This document shows positions 1 through 8,200 of a stretch of 34,146 bases of DNA, in pieces. The notes under the pieces were generated by a model. It was not told where the DNA came from. It worked only from the letters and a program-made list of their open reading frames with translations, and ran no database searches. How positions within the stretch are numbered: the stretch's first letter is position 1; each line of letters starts with the position of its first letter. A program made the position numbers and the translations under genes. The stretch comes from an uncultured Bacteroidota bacterium (GTDB lineage Bacteria > Bacteroidota > Bacteroidia > Chitinophagales > Chitinophagaceae), in assembly GCA_903877645.1 (NCBI GenBank), contig CAIRES010000030.1:1-34146 (forward strand). The letters are read 5' to 3'.

Positions 1-72
1 CAGCTTTCTGCCCGCCTCATGCTCCTTGAGCGCCTTGACAATTTGTGTCTCCGTAAATCTTGTGCTTTTCAT
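1..72 (-). CDS. IS3-family transposase OrfA, N-terminal fragment
   Basis: The minus strand from an ATG at position 72 reads MKSTRFTETQIVKALKEHEA and runs off the left edge of the window after 24 codons. This is the typical start of the small helix-turn-helix OrfA protein of IS3-family elements, which binds the terminal repeats and is fused to the DDE transposase OrfB by programmed frameshifting. Only the first helices of the DNA-binding domain are visible. The gene lies just inside the element end at position 140, as expected for IS3-type elements. Whether the element is intact cannot be judged from this window. Confidence 0.8.
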   Translation of the reverse strand, partial: MKSTRFTETQIVKALKEHEAGRKL

Positions 73-140
73 ATTTGGCAATTTAAAATTACTAACTGTT
101 CGTCTAATTTTAAACTGTCCGGTTTTTAGGGGTACTTACA
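1..140 (-). mobile_element. End of an IS3-family insertion sequence (partial)
   Basis: Read on the minus strand, the segment begins TGTAAGTACCCCTAAAAACC at position 140 and leads into the OrfA start. The TG end dinucleotide and the CCCC-A-rich terminal repeat are typical of Bacteroidota IS3-family left ends. The terminal inverted repeat probably covers about 112-140. The other end and any target duplication lie outside the window. Confidence 0.7.
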
Positions 141-315
141 CTTAGACGCGACAAAACTCGTAGATATTTTTTACATAAAGAATTCAATTATGGCTGACAA
201 TTCTATTTCTAATTATTTTTCAATTAGTAGTGCAACCAAAGAAAAAATAAAAGATTTTGTTTACATAAATAATCAGAACATATCTACGCCAGATATGGCT
301 TTCAGCGGATTTTGA
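130..315 (+). pseudogene. 3' remnant of a gene apparently cut by the IS element
   Basis: One frame stays open from the IS boundary at 140 to a TGA at 313-315. It reads LDATKLVDIFYIKNS from position 142, passes an in-frame ATG at 190, and ends PDMAFSGF. The upstream stop in this frame (TAG, 127-129) lies inside the IS terminal repeat, so the open frame simply enters the element. The simplest reading is the last roughly 57 codons of a gene interrupted by the insertion. An independent 41-residue ORF from the ATG at 190 is the alternative. I do not recognise the protein family. The composition (Ile, Asn, Lys and Ser-rich) is more AT-rich than neighbouring genes. Confidence 0.4.
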
Positions 316-455
316 CGGTAAGAGGAAATTGCAAAAAACCATTTATCCACGAGGGCTTATAGTGGACATCAAAAACAGGGCATATCTAACTGATAATTGC
401 AACTACTTTTTGCAGTTAATTAACTCAATATCAATCAATTATAGTTTAAATAAAG

Positions 456-490
456 AAGGGAACTTCCAACATTTTGTTGAAAATTCCCTT
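456..490 (-). terminator. Rho-independent terminator of tRNA-Met
   Basis: AAGGGAA (456-462) pairs with TTCCCTT (484-490). The stem continues inward through a second helix closed by AACA/TGTT (68-71 with 75-78 of the 400s) around a TTT loop. On the minus strand it is followed by TTTATTTAAA. It starts five bases past the 3' end of the tRNA. Confidence 0.65.
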
Positions 491-494
491 TCAG

Positions 495-568
495 TAGCGA
501 GGAGGAGACTTGAACTCCCGACCTCAGGGTTATGAATCCTGTGCTCTAACCACCTGAGCTACCTCGCC
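495..568 (-). tRNA. tRNA-Met (CAT anticodon)
   Basis: A 74-base cloverleaf reads on the minus strand. The acceptor GGCGAGG at the 5' end (568-562) pairs with CCTCGCT (502-496), with a G-T first pair, and A is the discriminator. A D-arm with GGTGGTTAG, an anticodon loop TTCATAA giving anticodon CAT, and a T-arm with GTTCAAGTC are all present. CCA is not encoded. The G-T pair at position 1-72 does not match the unpaired first position of initiator tRNAs, so an elongator tRNA-Met is more likely; an Ile tRNA with modified CAT cannot be excluded by eye. Confidence 0.9.
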
Positions 569-581
569 GTTTTTCGGTGTG

Positions 582-589
582 CAAAGGTA
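582..589 (-). promoter_or_regulatory. -7 promoter box of tRNA-Met
   Basis: TACCTTTG on the minus strand matches the Bacteroidota -7 consensus TAnnTTTG and lies 13 bases before the mature tRNA 5' end. The same TACCTTTGC string precedes rplK and ndk in this window. Confidence 0.6.
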
Positions 590-733
590 ACTGTAAAAAA
601 GCAGATTTCCATACATAGCCACCCTCTTTTTCAAAGTGTTTTTCGATTATTCCATCAACGCATAACTTACATGTACATACACCCATATAGCTAAAACCTA
701 TAGTGCCATAACATATCCTTATAACGAAATTCA

Positions 734-776
734 TTGCCGGTATTGGAAACCGCATTACCTTTACTAACGCTGTTAG
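734..776 (+). promoter_or_regulatory. Promoter and candidate TetR operator
   Basis: TTG at 734-736 and TACCTTTA at 756-763 are spaced like a Bacteroidota -33/-7 pair (19 bases between). Directly after the -7 box lies a perfect inverted repeat, CTAAC-GCT-GTTAG (764-776), which would cover the transcription start 19-30 bases before the regulator's ATG. A palindrome at this place in front of a TetR gene suggests autoregulation. That is inference from position. Confidence 0.45.
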
Positions 777-794
777 GAAAAAATACAGCAAAAT

Positions 795-1412
795 ATGGGC
801 ATCGTTGAGCGTAAGGAAAGACAGAGGAAGGAAGTGAGGGATAGCATCCTGCATGCAGCCTGGCAGATCGTGCATGACGACGGTTGGCAAACCCTGTCTA
901 TTCGCAAAATAGCTGACGCCATAGAATATAGTGTTCCGGTAGTATATGATCATTTCGAGAACAAAGAGGCCATATTATCAGAATTCAACAGGCAAGGCTT
1001 TAAATTGCTCGGCGACCGGCTGAAGGAGGCGAAGGACAAACACCCAAAGGCGGCCATACAATTAGAGGCCATCGCCATCGCTTACTGGGACTTTGCTTTT
1101 GGCAACAAAGAATATTACCAACTGATGTATGGCCTGGGCATGCCTACCTGCGAGAGCCTGAACTCGGTACCTGAACTCAGTGCATTTATCGGCGTCATCT
1201 ACAGCACCATTGAAGAGTTGATCAAAGAGGGCAATAATAAAACCGCTGAACCGTGGCTGAAGGTACATTCCTTTTGGTCTATGATACACGGACTGGTATC
1301 TATCAACCTTTTGTCTACACAGCCGGCACATTTAGGATTAACGCCCGATGAATTCAATAAAACGATCTTAAAAGATTTTACAAAGGGCTTTTTAAAAGGG
1401 CTTGCAGAATAA
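795..1412 (+). CDS. TetR/AcrR-family transcriptional regulator
   Basis: This 205-residue protein has the classic TetR layout. An N-terminal DNA-binding domain (about residues 8-55) contains the helix-turn-helix around IRKIADAIEYSVPVVYDHF, followed by the usual KEAI helix start. The C-terminal helical ligand-binding domain carries a WSMIHGLV segment resembling the WHG-type C-terminal domain (PF13305-like). TetR proteins are mostly repressors released by a small ligand. It lies 53 bases upstream of the first YceI gene on the same strand, so it probably controls the YceI/FrnE cassette and itself, and the CTAAC/GTTAG palindrome in front of it is the best operator candidate. The ligand is unknown; YceI partners suggest a lipid, isoprenoid or quinone-like molecule, which is speculation. 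Confidence 0.9.
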   Translation: MGIVERKERQRKEVRDSILHAAWQIVHDDGWQTLSIRKIADAIEYSVPVVYDHFENKEAILSEFNRQGFKLLGDRLKEAKDKHPKAAIQLEAIAIAYWDFAFGNKEYYQLMYGLGMPTCESLNSVPELSAFIGVIYSTIEELIKEGNNKTAEPWLKVHSFWSMIHGLVSINLLSTQPAHLGLTPDEFNKTILKDFTKGFLKGLAE

Positions 1413-1465
1413 AGACCAAAAAATTTCATTCATAAAAACAACAACTAAAAAAGCAAAAAAACAAC

Positions 1466-2035
1466 ATGAAAAAAGTATCGATCGTATTCGCAGCATTAAT
1501 GTTATCGGCAGCCGCTAACGCACAGTCTTGGTCTATCGACAAAGCACACTCAAGAGTCGGTTTTGAGATCACCCATCTTAAAATTAATGAAATAGACGGT
1601 GACTTCAAATCTTTTGAAGGCAAGATCACTTCCGGCAAAGCGGATTTTTCAGATGCCGTTATTGAATTTACAGCGGATGTGAATAGCATTAATACAGATG
1701 TAGAAGCAAGAGACAAACATTTAAAAAGCCCTGACTTCTTTGACGCGGCTAATAATCCTGCGATCACGTTTAAAAGCACCTCCTTTACAAAAGAAAAAGG
1801 TAAAGACTATAAGGTTACCGGTAACCTGACTATGCATGGCATTACAAAAGTGGTAACGTTGAAAGCGGTGTTAGTAGGCACAACCACTAACCCAATGAGC
1901 AAGAAAGAAATGGCAGGCTTCAGGATCACTGGCAGCTTCAAGCGTACAGATTTCGGCATTGGCGCATCTATGCCCGAAGCTATGCTCAGCGAAAAAGTTG
2001 CACTCGTAGCTAACACAGAATTCAGCAAAGACTAA
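1466..2035 (+). CDS. YceI-family periplasmic protein (paralog 1)
   Basis: This 189-residue protein starts with a signal peptide (MKKVSIVFAALMLSAAANAQ) followed by a full YceI domain. The domain begins SWSIDKAHSRVGFEITHL, has the typical SINTDVEARDKHLKSPDFFD segment at about residues 72-91, then the MHGITK strand and a final RTDFGIG block. YceI proteins are lipocalin-like beta barrels; structurally studied members bind a polyisoprenoid or isoprenoid quinone, and E. coli YceI is periplasmic and induced by high pH. It is the first structural gene after the TetR regulator and is followed 11 bases later by a second YceI gene. It is closer to the canonical family than paralogs 2 and 4. Confidence 0.92.
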   Translation: MKKVSIVFAALMLSAAANAQSWSIDKAHSRVGFEITHLKINEIDGDFKSFEGKITSGKADFSDAVIEFTADVNSINTDVEARDKHLKSPDFFDAANNPAITFKSTSFTKEKGKDYKVTGNLTMHGITKVVTLKAVLVGTTTNPMSKKEMAGFRITGSFKRTDFGIGASMPEAMLSEKVALVANTEFSKD

Positions 2036-2046
2036 TCACTATCACC

Positions 2047-2583
2047 ATGAGAACAATCATTTTATCAATGGCAACGCTGCTCACTTTTGCAGCAGCGTTT
2101 GCCTTTGCCCCAGGCACTAACTGGCAGATCGCCGATAAGTACAATGTACGCTTCACAGGGAGCGGAGATGTAGGTGGCATATTTAAGACATTGAAAGGCA
2201 CAATAGTATTTGACGAGAACAATTTGCCAGCCTCCAACTTTAACCTCGCTATTGATGTTGCGTCTATCAATACCGGTAACGGCCTGATGAACACCCACGC
2301 CAAAAGCGCAGAATGGTTTGACGCAGCTAAGTACCCGCAAATAAAATTCACATCAAAGAAAATAGTGAAGACAGGTGCAGGTTACCAGGTAACCGGCGAC
2401 CTGGAGGTACATGGAGTGAAAAAGGAAGTTACACTACCTTTCACTTTTCAGAACAAAGGCACATCAGCTACATTCAATGGTACGTTCACCATCAACCGTA
2501 GCGACTTCCATGTAGGCAAGCCCGGCGGCGATGTGGCCGAGGCCGTGAAGCTGGAAGTAATGGTACCTGTAGTAAAAAAATAA
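2047..2583 (+). CDS. YceI-family periplasmic protein (paralog 2)
   Basis: The product has 178 residues and a signal peptide (MRTIILSMATLLTFAAAFA). The YceI fold is recognisable from NWQIADKYNVRF, the SINTGNGLMNTHAKSAEWFD block, GDLEVHGVKKEVTLPF and INRSDFHVG. It is divergent: the conserved AHS motif near the N-terminus of canonical YceI is replaced by DKY, and the RD..HLKS block becomes MNTHAKS. A different ligand or a partner role to paralog 1 is therefore possible. It begins 11 bases after paralog 1 and 23 bases before a small membrane protein gene, so all three are probably cotranscribed. Confidence 0.88.
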   Translation: MRTIILSMATLLTFAAAFAFAPGTNWQIADKYNVRFTGSGDVGGIFKTLKGTIVFDENNLPASNFNLAIDVASINTGNGLMNTHAKSAEWFDAAKYPQIKFTSKKIVKTGAGYQVTGDLEVHGVKKEVTLPFTFQNKGTSATFNGTFTINRSDFHVGKPGGDVAEAVKLEVMVPVVKK

Positions 2584-2606
2584 GTTAATCTCACAAACAC
2601 AGAACT

Positions 2607-3023
2607 ATGTTCAAACGATTGTTATTGCTGGGTCTTATCTCCGGTGTATTGGCAGGTATTGCAGCCCTCATTTACCAGAAAGTGTATTCCTCATCCGTAG
2701 GTGCCGACTTTTCTAACATTGCCAAGCCGGTAGGCATTATGATCAGCAATGTTGTGGGCTGCATTATTGCCGCTGTTGGTTACTGGATATTGAATAAGTG
2801 GCTGAAGGAGAAAACAGAAATCGTGTTCAATTTCATATTCGTGATCCTGTCTTTCGCAAGTATCATTCCGGCTATTGGCGCAAAGCTTCCGCTGGATGTA
2901 AATTCTCCGGAGCTTTTCCCCGGCCTGGTGATACCGATGCACTTCTTCCCTGCCCTTGCGTTCTTCACCATCGAGCCATTGTTCATCAAGATCAGTGAGA
3001 AGACAAAGAACATAGTTGCGTAG
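2607..3023 (+). CDS. Four-helix integral membrane protein, unknown function
   Basis: A 138-residue hydrophobic protein with four predicted membrane segments at about residues 4-23, 44-66, 72-92 and 107-128. No catalytic motif, cysteine pair or haem-binding histidine pair is evident. I do not recognise a characterised family, although small four-helix proteins of this kind occur as conserved hypotheticals in Bacteroidota. It sits between paralogous YceI genes and a FrnE-like oxidoreductase, with short gaps of 23 and 37 bases, so it is probably part of the same unit. An inner-membrane partner for the periplasmic YceI proteins is possible; that is inference from position only. Confidence 0.75.
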   Translation: MFKRLLLLGLISGVLAGIAALIYQKVYSSSVGADFSNIAKPVGIMISNVVGCIIAAVGYWILNKWLKEKTEIVFNFIFVILSFASIIPAIGAKLPLDVNSPELFPGLVIPMHFFPALAFFTIEPLFIKISEKTKNIVA

Positions 3024-3060
3024 TAAAACAGAATAGATAAACACCACAAGAGAATTAAAG

Positions 3061-3765
3061 ATGAACATAGATATCTGGTCCGACATTATGTGCCCCTTTT
3101 GCTACATTGGTAAGCGAAAGCTGGAAGCAGCCTTAGATGAGTTTGAGCATAAAGACGAAATAAAGATACAATGGCATAGCTTCCAGCTTGACCCTACCGT
3201 GCAATCTCAGCCGGGAACTGACTTATATTCTTACCTGGCAGAACGCAAAGGGCAAACGCGCGAATGGTCAGTAGGTGTACATGGACAGCTTACAAATACC
3301 GCAGCGGAAAATGGATTGGAATATCATTTTGAAAAAGCCATTGTAGCTAATTCATTTGATGCGCACCGGCTCATCCAGCTTGCAAAAAAACATGACCTTG
3401 ATAGTGCCGCAGAAGAACAGTTATTCAAAGCATATTTCACCGACGGCAAAGACATCAGCAACCACAACACACTGATGCAGGTGGGCATAGACATTGGCCT
3501 GCGCGCAGTAGAGATCGGCGAGATGCTGAACAGTGATGCCTATGCTGCTGAAGTGAATGAGGATATAGCCATGGCGCAGCAACTGGGCATAAGAGGCGTT
3601 CCCTTCTTTGCAGTAAACAACCAATATGCCATATCAGGCGCGCAACCGAAAGAAGTGTTCATGCAAACACTGGAACATGCATGGAATGAGTATGCACAAG
3701 CAACAATAGCCAACAATATGGAAGACGGCATTTGCACACCGGATGGTGTTTGCACAACTAAGTAG
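3061..3765 (+). CDS. FrnE-like DsbA-family thiol oxidoreductase
   Basis: This 234-residue protein has the DsbA/FrnE fold signature: a thioredoxin-type first strand, then C11-P-F-C14 (MCPFCYIGKRKLE), a helical insertion, and the cis-proline loop GVPFFAV at about residues 180-186. It has no signal peptide, as is usual for FrnE/2-hydroxychromene-isomerase-like members, so it is probably cytoplasmic. The tail carries a second cysteine pair, C225-x5-C231 (GICTPDGVC). FrnE of Deinococcus radiodurans also has an extra C-terminal cysteine motif besides CxxC and is linked to oxidative stress tolerance. A disulfide isomerase or reductase role is likely. Its place between YceI genes points to a redox or envelope stress response. 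Confidence 0.88.
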   Translation: MNIDIWSDIMCPFCYIGKRKLEAALDEFEHKDEIKIQWHSFQLDPTVQSQPGTDLYSYLAERKGQTREWSVGVHGQLTNTAAENGLEYHFEKAIVANSFDAHRLIQLAKKHDLDSAAEEQLFKAYFTDGKDISNHNTLMQVGIDIGLRAVEIGEMLNSDAYAAEVNEDIAMAQQLGIRGVPFFAVNNQYAISGAQPKEVFMQTLEHAWNEYAQATIANNMEDGICTPDGVCTTK

Positions 3766-3817
3766 AAAATAAAATTGATCATAAAAATAAAATCATCACC
3801 AACTAAAAACAAAAAAA

Positions 3818-4369
3818 ATGGCAACAACAAAATGGGCATTAGATGCCACGCACTCCGAGGTAGGTTTTAAAGTACGCCACATGCTCGTATCAAATGTATC
3901 GGGCCAGTTCAAACAATTCAACGCTACAGTAGAAACTGAGGGCGATGACATGAGCACGGCAAAGGTTCATTTCACTGCCGACCTTAGCTCTATATCCACT
4001 AACAACGAGCAGCGTGATGGGCACCTGAAGTCTACTGATTTCTTTGATGCAGAAAACCATCCGCAGTTGTCTTTCGAAAGCAGCAAGCTCGAGAAGGTTG
4101 ATGCAGAGAATTACAAGATGCACGGCACACTCACTATGCGTGGCAACAGCAAGGCTGTTACCCTTAATGTAGTATTTGGCGGCATTGTAGAAAAAGATCC
4201 ATGGGGCCTTACCCGTGCAGGGTTTGAAGTGTCAGGCAAGATCAATCGTAAAGATTACGGCATCAACTTTGGCATGGTATCTGAAACAGGCGGCGTGATG
4301 CTGGGCGAAGATGTGCACATACATGCGAACGCTGAATTTGTAAAACAAGCAGAGCAACAGCCAGCATAA
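3818..4369 (+). CDS. YceI-family protein without signal peptide (paralog 3)
   Basis: This 183-residue protein has the most canonical YceI domain of the four: WALDATHSEVGFKVRHML at the start, SSISTNNEQRDGHLKSTDFFD at about residues 56-76, MRGNSKAVTLNV, and RKDYGINFG. Unlike its paralogs it begins directly with the domain and has no signal peptide, so it should be cytoplasmic. Such cytoplasmic YceI proteins are common in bacteria beside secreted copies. It follows the FrnE-like gene by 52 bases and is followed by a rho-independent terminator, so it probably ends the main transcript of the cassette. Confidence 0.92.
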   Translation: MATTKWALDATHSEVGFKVRHMLVSNVSGQFKQFNATVETEGDDMSTAKVHFTADLSSISTNNEQRDGHLKSTDFFDAENHPQLSFESSKLEKVDAENYKMHGTLTMRGNSKAVTLNVVFGGIVEKDPWGLTRAGFEVSGKINRKDYGINFGMVSETGGVMLGEDVHIHANAEFVKQAEQQPA

Positions 4370-4394
4370 TTAGTAGAGATAATATTTTATTAGT

Positions 4395-4427
4395 AACCAC
4401 ACTTTGTAACAAGGTGTGGTTATTTTT
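4395..4427 (+). terminator. Rho-independent terminator after YceI paralog 3
   Basis: AACCACAC (4395-4402) pairs with GTGTGGTT (4414-4421), with the stem extended inward by TTT/AAG around the loop GTAAC, and is followed by a run of seven T. It ends the TetR-YceI-FrnE unit. A GTG at 4416 inside this hairpin is therefore not a credible start for the next gene. Confidence 0.8.
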
Positions 4428-4442
4428 TTCGTAACTTGCCTT

Positions 4443-4976
4443 ATGACAAAAACACTCTTTGCGTTTATCAGTATCCTATGCCTGCAAGGTGTAGCGTTCG
4501 GACAAACCACCTGGAACCAGCAGTCTTACGAAGTCTCTTTTAAAATAAGGAATGCCGGTATGAATGTAAACGGCAGCCTCGGCAATCTCAAGACTACCCT
4601 GCTCTTCAGTCCTGATCACCTTTCTACATCTTCGTTGAAGGGCACCGTGGATGTGAACACCATTAACACCGGTATCAGTGCACGCAACAGTCATTTGAAG
4701 AAGCCGGAGTACTTTAATGCAGACACCTTTAAGATCATCGAACTCGTTTCTGAAAAGCTGTATATCAAAGGCGCTGGGTATGCCGGTATGTTCAAAGTGA
4801 CTATAAAAGGCGTGACAAAAGAGATGGAAATACCTTTTGAATTCAACCAGTTTGCCGATGAGGCCGAATTCAAGGCAATCTTCCAAATCAACCGCCGGGA
4901 CTTTGGTGTAGGGGGCAGTAGTATGCTTATGGGCGATGAATTAATAGTTAATATTGATATCAAAGCAAAGGAATAG
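4443..4976 (+). CDS. YceI-family periplasmic protein (paralog 4)
   Basis: The product has 177 residues from the ATG at 4443, which gives a clean signal peptide (MTKTLFAFISILCLQGVAFG). An in-frame GTG 27 bases upstream lies inside the preceding terminator and was rejected. The domain is a divergent YceI: VDVNTINTGISARNSHLKKP at about residues 63-82, IKGVTKEMEIPFEF, and INRRDFGVGG. In its N-terminal part it resembles paralog 2 more than paralogs 1 and 3, since it also lacks the AHS motif. It lies beyond the terminator and may have its own promoter or be read by readthrough. No clear -7 box was found in the short gap. Confidence 0.85.
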   Translation: MTKTLFAFISILCLQGVAFGQTTWNQQSYEVSFKIRNAGMNVNGSLGNLKTTLLFSPDHLSTSSLKGTVDVNTINTGISARNSHLKKPEYFNADTFKIIELVSEKLYIKGAGYAGMFKVTIKGVTKEMEIPFEFNQFADEAEFKAIFQINRRDFGVGGSSMLMGDELIVNIDIKAKE

Positions 4977-5262
4977 CTTCTTTTTTAACTGGGTTTGCTT
5001 TTCATCGTACATATTCCTTTTTTTATTGTGCATAACCCGTTTTTTTTGCTTTAATTCAACCTATATATTATAAAAAACAGAGGCTATGTGAAAAAATATA
5101 GCCACACTATACCTTTTCTGATTTTTTTTACTATTTTTACCTCACATATTTTTAACATTTCCAATGTTGGTAAGGTTATGCCATGCCAGTATTGAGGTGT
5201 TTTAATACATTTTTTGATACAAACAGATTGGAATAAGTACTTAAATTTTTAAAAAAAACCGC
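4977..5262. other. AT-rich intergenic region before the giant surface protein gene
   Basis: This stretch is very AT-rich with long T and A runs. I see no ORF, no clear TAnnTTTG box and no Shine-Dalgarno sequence. It should hold the promoter of the giant gene at 5263, but I cannot place it. Confidence 0.4.
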
Positions 5263-8200
5263 ATGAAGAAAGTTTATTTATTGCTACTTATGGCTTGTAT
5301 GAGTTTTGCCGGGTATTCCCAGACAACATCGTCATACACATTCAGCCGAACGTCAGGTACATTTACATCTATTTCCAGTTCCGGTACATTGATTGCGGAC
5401 GCAACTGCGTGTACCGCGGGTACTGGCACTAGTGTGAACTCCGATAATGGCCAAAACACCGGTGTGGCGCTTGGATTTACATTCAATTTCTGTGGCACCA
5501 ACTATACTACATGTGCTTTGGATGCAAATGGCGTACTTTCTTTGTCTGGCAGTAATGCATCTGCAACACCATCAACTACGAATATAGGTGGTACGGGCTT
5601 TTTGATGCCTATGTGGGCTGATCTGAACGGCATTTGTAAAAATGTCTATACTCAGACTTCCGGCACTTCCCCTAACCGTGTGTTCACAGTTGAGTGGAAC
5701 AACTGGACTGTACCTGGAGGAGGTGCATCGCTCAACTTCCAGGTGAAGTTGTATGAAAGCACCAATATCATACAATATGTGTATGGCACAAGTTCTGGCA
5801 GCGTACCAACTAATGCGGTTATTGGTATTGCCAACAGCACTTCTGATTTCCAGACACTGATCGGCACATCATCTACTTCTACTAATACAGGCTTTAATAA
5901 TTTCTGTTCTCAACCAGCTACAGGCTCCATCTTGCAATGGTGTATAGCACCTACTACCTATTCTATGACGGGTGGCGGCGCATTTTGCTCTGGTAGTACC
6001 GGCGTACATGTAGGCCTCAACAACTCGAACACAGGCATCAGCTATCAGTTATTTAATTCAGGTACCCCTGCAGGTTCTGCTGTTGCAGGCACGGGTAGCG
6101 CTTTGGATTTTGGTGTTATTACTACTCCGGGTACCTACACAGTTATTGCCAATGCATCTTCTTCATGCGCTGTTACACAATCAGGCAGTGCTCCTGTTAC
6201 AGTTAATCCATTACCTACGGCTTATGCTATCAGCGGCGGCGGCGGTTATTGCTCTGGCGCATCAGGCGCTACTATTGGTTTGGTTAATTCTACAATTGGT
6301 GTCAACTACCAATTAATGATCGGCGGTTCTACTGCTGTAGGTACTGCGCTCATTGGTACTGGCAGTGCTATCAGCTTTGGTGCACAGCCTACTGTTGGCA
6401 CATACACAATTATCGCTACCAACGCTTCTACATCATGTGTCAACACAATGGCGGGTAGTGTTAGTGTTTCTGTTAATCCCCTTCCTACAGTATTCTCTAT
6501 GACAGGTGGCGGCGGCTATTGCTTGGGCGGTTCAGGCGTTCTTGTTGGCTTAAGCAATTCTGTTTCCGGGTTCTCTTATCAGTTATTCCAGAATGGTGTA
6601 CCGTTCGGTACTACCACACCAGGCACCGGTGCCGCATTAAACTTCGGTTTAGAAACTTCTGCCTCCGGTACTACTACGTATACTGTGATCGCTACTAATA
6701 ACACAACCGGTTGCTCAGTTAATATGTCGGGCGTGGCTACAGTTACTTTAAATTCACTGCCTCCTGTATTCAATGTTACAGGTGGTGGTACTTATTGTCT
6801 GGGTGGTACTGGTGTTGCCGTAAACCTTAACGGTTCTACCATCGGTGTCAATTATCAATTATATAATGGTACTACTGCCGTTGGCTCGCTGGTTACCGGT
6901 ACAGGTGTATTATTACCTTTTGGCCTTCAGACCGGTTCCGGTTCTTATACCGTGGTTGCAGAAAATGCTACGACAGGTTGTATCAATAATATGTTCAGCA
7001 GTGCGGCTGTTACCATCGCTCCCCTTCCCAATGTATATTCTATTACAGGTGGTGGCGGCTATTGCTCCGGCGCTTCAGGCATTGCTGTTGGCTTGAGCAG
7101 TTCTTCTGGCAGCACTACTTATGCTTTATATTTAAATGGTGGCCTCATCGGTTCTCAGTCCGGCACAGGTAGCCCTATAAGTTTTGGCTTAGAAACTTTG
7201 GCAGGTACTTATACTGTTATTGCTACAGGTACCGGCATCCCTTCTTGCTCGGCTAATATGTCTGGTATAACTTTAGTAACCATCAACCCATTACCTGCTG
7301 TTGCAAATGTCACTGGTGGTGGCGCTTATTGTTCAGGCGGCACAGGGGTTACTGTTGGCCTCGACAATTCAGCTACTGGCATCAACTACCAATTATTTAA
7401 TGGCTCTACCGCTATCGGCCTTCCGGTTGCAGGTACTACAGGTGTTGCATTGAACTTCGGTTTGCAAACAAGTGGTGGTTCTTATACCGTAGTTGCTACT
7501 AATGCTGCAACTACTTGTGTCAGCAATATGACTGGCAGTGCATCAGTAACAGTTAATCCACTTCCAGCTTCTTATGGCCTTACAGGCGGTGGCGGGTATT
7601 GCATAGGTAGCACACCGGTGCATGTAGGTATCAGCAATTCAAACACTGGTATAAATTACCAGTTATACAGCAACACAGGCAGCGGTCCGGTTGCCGTTGG
7701 CACTACTACGGCAGGCATAGGCAGCGCGCTCGATTTCGGCACAGAAGCGTTGGCTGCTACTTACACAGTTATTGCTACTAATACCGTTACTACATGTTCA
7801 GTAAATATGTCCGGAATTTCTGTAGTTAATATCAATTCATTACCTACTGCTTTTTCTTTGACCAGCTCGGCTACCAGCTATTGTGCAGGTGGCACAGGCA
7901 TTACCTACGCACTTGGTGGTAGCACTGTAGGTGTAAGCTACCAGTTATATAATGTTACTGCTACTGTCGGCAGCCCGGTTGCAGGTACCAGTTCCGGTAT
8001 TTCTTTCGGTCCTTTTACCGGTGGTGGTAATTATACCGTAGTGGGTACAAACAATACAACTGGTTGCACAAACACTATGACCGGCAGTATCGCGATCGCA
8101 GTTAATCCGTTGCCATCAGTATTCTCGGTTACAGGTGGTGGCCCTACTTGTTCCGGCAGCGGCGTCCATGTTGGTCTCGGCAGTTCTACAGGTGGCATCA

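Noticed and set aside
329-535. 68-codon plus-strand ORF ending in VARRRLELPTSGL
   Set aside because: Its end is the antisense of tRNA-Met and its middle covers the tRNA terminator; this is a well-known spurious ORF pattern.
4416-4442. GTG start adding nine codons to YceI paralog 4
   Set aside because: The GTG lies in the 3' arm of the preceding terminator, and the ATG at 4443 gives a proper signal peptide.
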